Assembly (NCBI GenBank): GCA_018857735.1
Contig: JABMCL010001559.1
Span: forward strand, 184,501-248,500
DNA from: Alviniconcha marisindica
Taxonomy: Eukaryota; Mollusca; Gastropoda; Provannidae
DNA: 64,000 nucleotides
Reading direction: 5' to 3'
Part shown: positions 58,975 to 64,000 of the stretch, piece after piece
Layout: each line of letters opens with the position of its first letter
Numbering within the stretch: position 1 is the first letter of the stretch
Position numbers and translations under genes: made by a program
The notes under the pieces: generated by a model
Told to the model about the DNA's origin: nothing
Database searches by the model: none
Seen by the model: only the letters and a program-made list of their open reading frames with translations

Positions 58975-59350
58975 GCTCAAATGGCAGTAGGTCTGTAACA
59001 GACAACTCAAACTCAAAGTATATGAGGCATTTTTTCTATGGCCACTCACAAAGCTTACGACAGCACAAATGAAAGCAAACTTGTTTGGATCAAAACAAAA
59101 CTTCTTTTTTACCCAGGGCAGATACACCTCATGTTTAAGTGCTTACTTCGACTCTGTTGATGCTGCAGTCTTGGTACCCCAATTTTATGCAAATTTTACA
59201 GAGGGTGCCCACAAAATGAGACCATGGGGACAATTCTGGTAAACAGATGTGTGGAACCAAGCAGTGCCCCTTCAATGGCATAACCAATTAGGGCCAAGTT
59301 TGGAGGAAGATTGCTGGAAAGCGAGGCCTGGAGTGTGTAATAAAAGACCA
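58975..59350 (+). repeat. Unclassified dispersed repeat, copy 2
   Basis: Colinear with 11665-12005 over about 350 bp with many substitutions and indels. Neither copy has coding potential. Confidence 0.75.
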
Positions 59351-59634
59351 CCTTCGGCGCTGACCCCCCATCAAGAAAGGACATTCCCCCCTGGCCTGGT
59401 GCTCACTGTGTGAAATGCTCAGGTTCACGATGTCAGCACATCATCAATGATATAAATTATTTGCATATGCCTGTAAGAGAGATGAAAACGAGAGATCATC
59501 CCCACCCCACCCCAAAGAAAAAACAAACAAACTGGGTGTGAGGTTTTATGGAGGGGAGGGTTCACCGAATGATCAGCGTAAAAATATTTTACTCAATATT
59601 TTTAATATCTTTTTTTAAATTAGATTCGTAACAC

Positions 59635-59720
59635 CCAGCATAGTGATAAGACTCCGGACTTGGGATTCAGAGGTTGAGGGTTTGAGTCCCACTTCAGAGA
59701 GCAGCCATAGCAGACTACAG
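59635..59720 (+). mobile_element. tRNA-like SINE head
   Basis: A-box-like TAGTGATAAGA at 59641-59651 and B-box GGGTTTGAGTCCC at about 59678-59690 have tRNA-like spacing. No complete cloverleaf. Confidence 0.6.
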
Positions 59721-60379
59721 TGGATTCCTCTTTAAGATCACCCCAAGTGTTCATCAAGCACAGTGGTCTTACGAGTGGTCCTTCTTATGGGGTACATTTA
59801 CACAGCGCAGCACCTGGGAGATATATATATATATATAGATAATTGGTTTTTAACGCTCAGTCAACCATGACGGTTATATCAGGCTGAAGCAACTGGGAGC
59901 CCTTTCACAAAACTTGGTTGGATGGTTAAACTCATTTAACACTGAGCTGTCTCTGAAGAGGTACTGGCAGAGACCGAGATCCCAGGAGGTGGGGGAAGGG
60001 GTACACTATACCTAACGCTGCACCGTCACCACCAGAATGATCCTGTGTTAATATGGACAGCGATGAGAGCCATCCTGCTGTTTTATTAGCTGTGAGGGAA
60101 AAGACACGAGACAAAACCAGGCCATGCATGCACTTCAGCTTGTCTAAGGGTCACATGTTACTTGTGGTTACAAGCTAGCCACAGCTGACAAAATCCTTCC
60201 CCAAGTGTTACTGGGAGAGGTCACTCCAGGTGCATTCTTGCCGTAAGTCAGCACCTGGAAAGGGACATGTTCTACTCTGATCTCAGTTAGTTTCAGCTCA
60301 TCACATAGATTCCCCTACATAATGCACTATGAATACACATGAAGCGATATGCTTATGAAAAAGTGGTCTCAAAAGAAGG

Positions 60380-60700
60380 ATGGTCTCGCATCAGGGTGGT
60401 CTTTCAACAGGGTGGTCTCTCATCAGGTGGTCTTTTAACAAGGTATTCTCTCAACAGGGTGGTCTTTCAACAGGGTGGGCTTTCAACAGGGTGGTCTCTC
60501 ATCAGGTGGTCTTTTAACAGGGTATTCTCTCAACAGGGTGGCCTTTCAACAGGGTGGTCTTTCAACAGGATGGTCTCTCATCAGGTGGTCTTTAACAGGG
60601 TATTTTCTCAACAGGGTATTCTCTCAACAGGGTGGTCCTTCTACAGGGTGGTCTCTCAATAGGGTGGTCTTTGATCAGGGTGGTCTCTCATTAGGAATTC
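60380..60700 (+). repeat. About 16-bp minisatellite
   Basis: About 20 units of GGTGGTCTTTCAACAG and GGTGGTCTCTCATCAG with GGTATTCTCTCAACAG variants. Similar single copies occur near 17.2 and 43.05 kb. Confidence 0.94.
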
Positions 60701-63050
60701 TACTGTATCACTGCTAACCAGGAACAGAGGAGGCTCCTTTCTCAACTAAATGACTAGATACAGTGTGGATAAATTTCCAATCATTGTGTCCACTTCAACC
60801 CTCCTTTGCTTCCACTTTCCCAGTGAAATTCCAAAGAGCATGTTGCTCTTGCATGGACATAATTCATCATCATCATCATCACCACCAAGGACCTGAAGCA
60901 TGCACATACCTACTGGCAACATCACATCACTCGCGGACAAAAATGCTTTCAAACAAATCCTTCTTTCACAGATTCTGCCGGTACTGAGTAGCTGGTGGCA
61001 GAACAGATGGTCACGCAGTGAAATTCATGCATCTAGCACCCCCATCCAATATGTTCAGATGCCTCACGGTTTCCAAAGTGGATGAATACGGCTCACTGTT
61101 CTGCACATGATCATCAAACACTTTTTTTTTTTTTTTTTTAAATTATATTGTACTGCAGCATATAATTATATATATAGTACTGTACAATTGTAAACCATAT
61201 TCTCGCAGTCACAGTCAATATCAGCACCAAGACAGCAACAATTTGCAATCTTCACTGGCAACATTGATAATATTATAAATGTGGAGGAAAATAAAGGAGG
61301 GAAGGGAGGGAAGGGGGGGATGTAGGAATAGTAAGAATAAACAATTCGTCACCATCCTCATCACTAAACGTTTACATGCCATTATCACCACTAAATCTTC
61401 ACTATCTTCATCAGTTACAATGCTTTCATTTCCTGACTTTAAGATAATAAGAATGATAGAGTATTTAAATAAATGTCAAAAATCCACACACACACACACA
61501 CAAAAAGTTAAAAACACTTTTGCCAGTAAACCTACAACACTGTAATGATGAAAATAAGCAGAAGAAAAAGAAAGAAAAAAAGAAGAAAAAAATGCTTTTA
61601 CATGCACACACAAAAATGTTTCATGTTTTAACTCTTTGGTTGTAAAAGCAATGCTGTCACCAAAGTAAAACCAATACTAAACTCACATGGTTTTTGATGG
61701 ATGTAAAAATAATTCTCAAGAGCAAAACGTTTTCCAGAGAAAATCAGGAGTACCTTTTCTGGCTGATACACTGAAAACCTGCCATGCCCCTCAGCAAAGG
61801 GAGCTCTGGCATTAAAGCCTTCTTTGCCTGTGCAGCTTTTCCAATGCCTCTTCATAAATTATTAAAAAGTAACAAAAGAAACATCAACTCTGATACCTAC
61901 ACTAAACCTACATGCAGGTATCTGAAGCATATATTTCAAATGGTATTGCTGGACACAGTAATAAAAATGAAACAATAACAAAATGTTGCCCGCCTTCAAG
62001 CACATAACATTTTCCATAAATGTTGCCAATCTTCACACACATAACATTTTCCACATGCAGTATTTTAACAGGCAGAAAGCTTTGTTCCTAAATGGATTAC
62101 TTGATCAATTGTATGTCCACTCGATGTTTCAGTACGGCAAAACAAGAAGAGGAAAGTCTCTGTGCGATCTCTCCTTTGATATGTTACTTTTGCACTCAAC
62201 TGTACGAGTCACAGTAATAAGTTGTATGTGGTACGTGACACATAATGCACCATGTGCAGTGCATTTATGTACTTGAAGAAGCATCACTTCACGTGTGGTA
62301 TAGATGTACCGAACAAGAACTGAGTAGGGACACATGCCTCATCTCATTTCACCACAGGCAGGCAAGGAAATTTGTCGACAAGTCTTCTGAACGACTCCTC
62401 TCCAAGGCTTCTGTGAGCGTCTGACCAAACTCTCCTGCCACAAAACTTCTCTTTCAAACATACACACCCTCAAGAACCTCCCTCTCTCCCTTCCATCCCC
62501 TCCACCCCCCTCTTTCGCTGCAAAAATATTATTTTAAAACATCTGCAGCCAAAGCATGACAGCATGATGCATATGCACGAGGACCACTTTTCTTAGACCA
62601 CCCTTGCTTCACACAATCCACAGCCTTGGCAGGTGTTCAGTGACCAAAACAAGACTGCAGACACCTTCATAACAAGACTGCAGGCACCTTCATAACTGTG
62701 TCTGCCCATTTCCCCCAAACCGCCTGTGCACCGACAGATGAAAAAATGAGATCGTGTCACATTCTGATGACCTCTTGGCACAGTCACCACTCTCCCCAGA
62801 AGCTGAAACTCGCTGGTCTCGCTCTGACACACGAGCACAAAGCAATGTCTGCTTCTGGAGCGTTTCCCCGCAGGAAGCCCCCTGGCTTCACTTTTCAGCT
62901 TCAGTCTCAGTCGCTGCTGGACAATGATGTATGTGATGCACGACTAACTAAGACATAAAACCATCAACTTAAAGAAGTTAAAGCAAGCACCAAACACAAC
63001 CAGTCTGCTGGCCTGATCACATCTTTTCCGTAACACCATTACATCACACC
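60701..63050. other. No recognised gene
   Basis: AT-rich sequence with short repeats (poly-T at 61122-61139, CATCAT at 60867-60880, CA at 61486-61502, small duplications near 62.0 and 62.66 kb). No ORF here shows a recognisable domain. Confidence 0.45.
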
Positions 63051-63665
63051 TTCTCTTTTGCTCCTTTTCATCACACCCACTCCGTCAATCCTTTTTTTAT
63101 CACATCTTCTCCATCGCTCTTTTTCATCGCATCTTCTCCATCACTCCTCTGCTGCTCCATTTTATCACACCTGCTCTGTCGTGCTTTTTTTGTCACGCCC
63201 TCTGTTATTGATTCCTTTTCATCACACCCACTCCATCATACCTTTTTATCACACCCTCTGTTGCTCTCTTTTACCACACATCAGCCCTTTCCATCGCATC
63301 TTCTCTATCTCTCTTTTTTCATAATACCCATTCCATCGTTCCCTTCTGATCACACCTGCTCCATCACACCCCTTATCTGTTTCGTCCTTTTTCATCACAC
63401 CCATTCCATCACACACCTTCTCTGTCTCGTCCTTTTTCATCACACCCATTCCATCACACACCTTCTCTGTCTCGTCCTTTTTCATCACACCCATTCCATC
63501 ACACACCTTCTCTGTCTCGTCCTTTTTCATCACACCCATTCCATCACACACCTTCTCTGTCTCGTCCTTTTTCATCACACCCATTCCATCACTCCTTTCT
63601 GATCACACCTTCTCCATAAAGCATTCACATCACACCTGCTCTCATTGCTCCTTTTCATCATAACT
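63050..63665 (+). repeat. Minisatellite with 48-51-bp higher-order units
   Basis: A degenerate TCATCACACC..CTCCATCAC repeat becomes regular at about 63370-63600, where five units carry CCTTTTTCATCACACCCATT, CCATCACACACCTTCTCTGT and CTCGT. ORFs are repeat artefacts. Confidence 0.95.
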
Positions 63666-63915
63666 TCTCCGCTGCTCCTCTTAATCACAACCTCTCCATC
63701 TTCACTTTCGGCGCCCCTTTGCTGTCACTCCTTTCATCACATCCTTTCCATGAATCTTGCCCTCCCTCCGTCTCTCTGTTCTGAGGAGGTGCCTGGCCGT
63801 CATCTGAGGCCAAGGGGGATGAAAGAGTGGAGTCCCCTGTCTTCAACAGCCGCCTCACACTGCTTCAGTCCCTTTGCAAGGCTGCCTGATGGTGTAAAAC
63901 GAGTGAAAAGGGCAG

Positions 63916-63999
63916 TCACACGGTGTCGCACACACCTCCCTGTGCTGGTGAGATGGGCAGCGCAGGCAGGGGAGAGGCGTGGTCAGAGGTGCCGCCGTA
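63916..63999 (-). CDS. Possible C-terminal end of a minus-strand gene (partial)
   Basis: On the minus strand from the window edge an open frame reads YGGTSDHASPLPALPISPAQ, then GGVCDTV and TGA at 63918-63916. It is GC-rich and unlike the flanking AT-rich DNA. A second frame is also open for a similar length, so reading frame and coding status are uncertain. If real, a gene enters from the right and its long 3' UTR could occupy part of 55.9-63.9 kb. Confidence 0.25.
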   Translation of the reverse strand, partial: YGGTSDHASPLPALPISPAQGGVCDTV

Positions 64000-64000
64000 A

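Noticed and set aside
62593..62838. 81-codon minus-strand ORF
   Set aside because: No recognisable protein features and no adjoining exons.

Overview
The window is animal nuclear DNA: spliced genes with GT-AG introns, non-LTR and tRNA-derived retroposon debris, long microsatellites and many minisatellites. The protein sequences look invertebrate, and the repeat style suggests a lophotrochozoan, most likely a gastropod mollusc. That placement is inference. Three conserved genes can be read exon by exon with matching phases.

Layout. (1) 852-15593, plus strand: the last 16 coding exons (695 residues) of nucleoporin NUP155, whose 5' half lies before the window. Its 3' UTR probably runs to about 17.5 kb. 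(2) 18159-25382, minus strand: a complete ARMC7 (armadillo-repeat protein) gene, 7 coding exons, 247 residues, with a repetitive C-terminal tail. It meets NUP155 tail to tail, with opposite poly(A) signals about 17 bp apart. (3) 25720-53539, plus strand: a complete AMP-activated protein kinase alpha subunit gene (PRKAA), 16 coding exons, 530 residues. It is head to head with ARMC7 across only 337 bp, which must hold both core promoters or overlapping 5' UTRs. (4) 53540-64000: PRKAA 3' UTR (poly(A) signals near 55.14 and 55.73 kb), then about 8 kb with no recognised gene but several minisatellites and retroposon pieces. A few residues of a possible minus-strand gene end sit at the right edge.

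The most unusual property is the relation between tandem repeats and exon edges. At about 17 splice junctions in the three genes the neighbouring intron carries a tandem array whose unit contains the splice site itself, often with 10-60 nt of adjoining exon. Examples are NUP155 exons w2, w3 (both sides), w6 (both sides), w9, w11, w13, w15 and w16; ARMC7 exon 6; and PRKAA exons 3, 5, 8, 12, 13 and 14. These arrays give ladders of decoy donors (such as about 25 GTAAGT-type copies after NUP155 exon w3) or decoy acceptors. Some decoys would insert in-frame peptide, as at PRKAA exon 8 and ARMC7 exon 6. Most extended donors hit a stop at once. I regard this as the observation most worth pursuing.

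Other repeats include two 3' ends of one non-LTR retrotransposon in opposite orientation, three degenerate LINE reverse-transcriptase C-termini, a possible solo LTR, three tRNA-like SINE heads, several unclassified dispersed families with two to four copies each, and numerous long poly-G/poly-C tracts. No rRNA gene, functional tRNA gene, CRISPR array or bacterial-type operon was seen.
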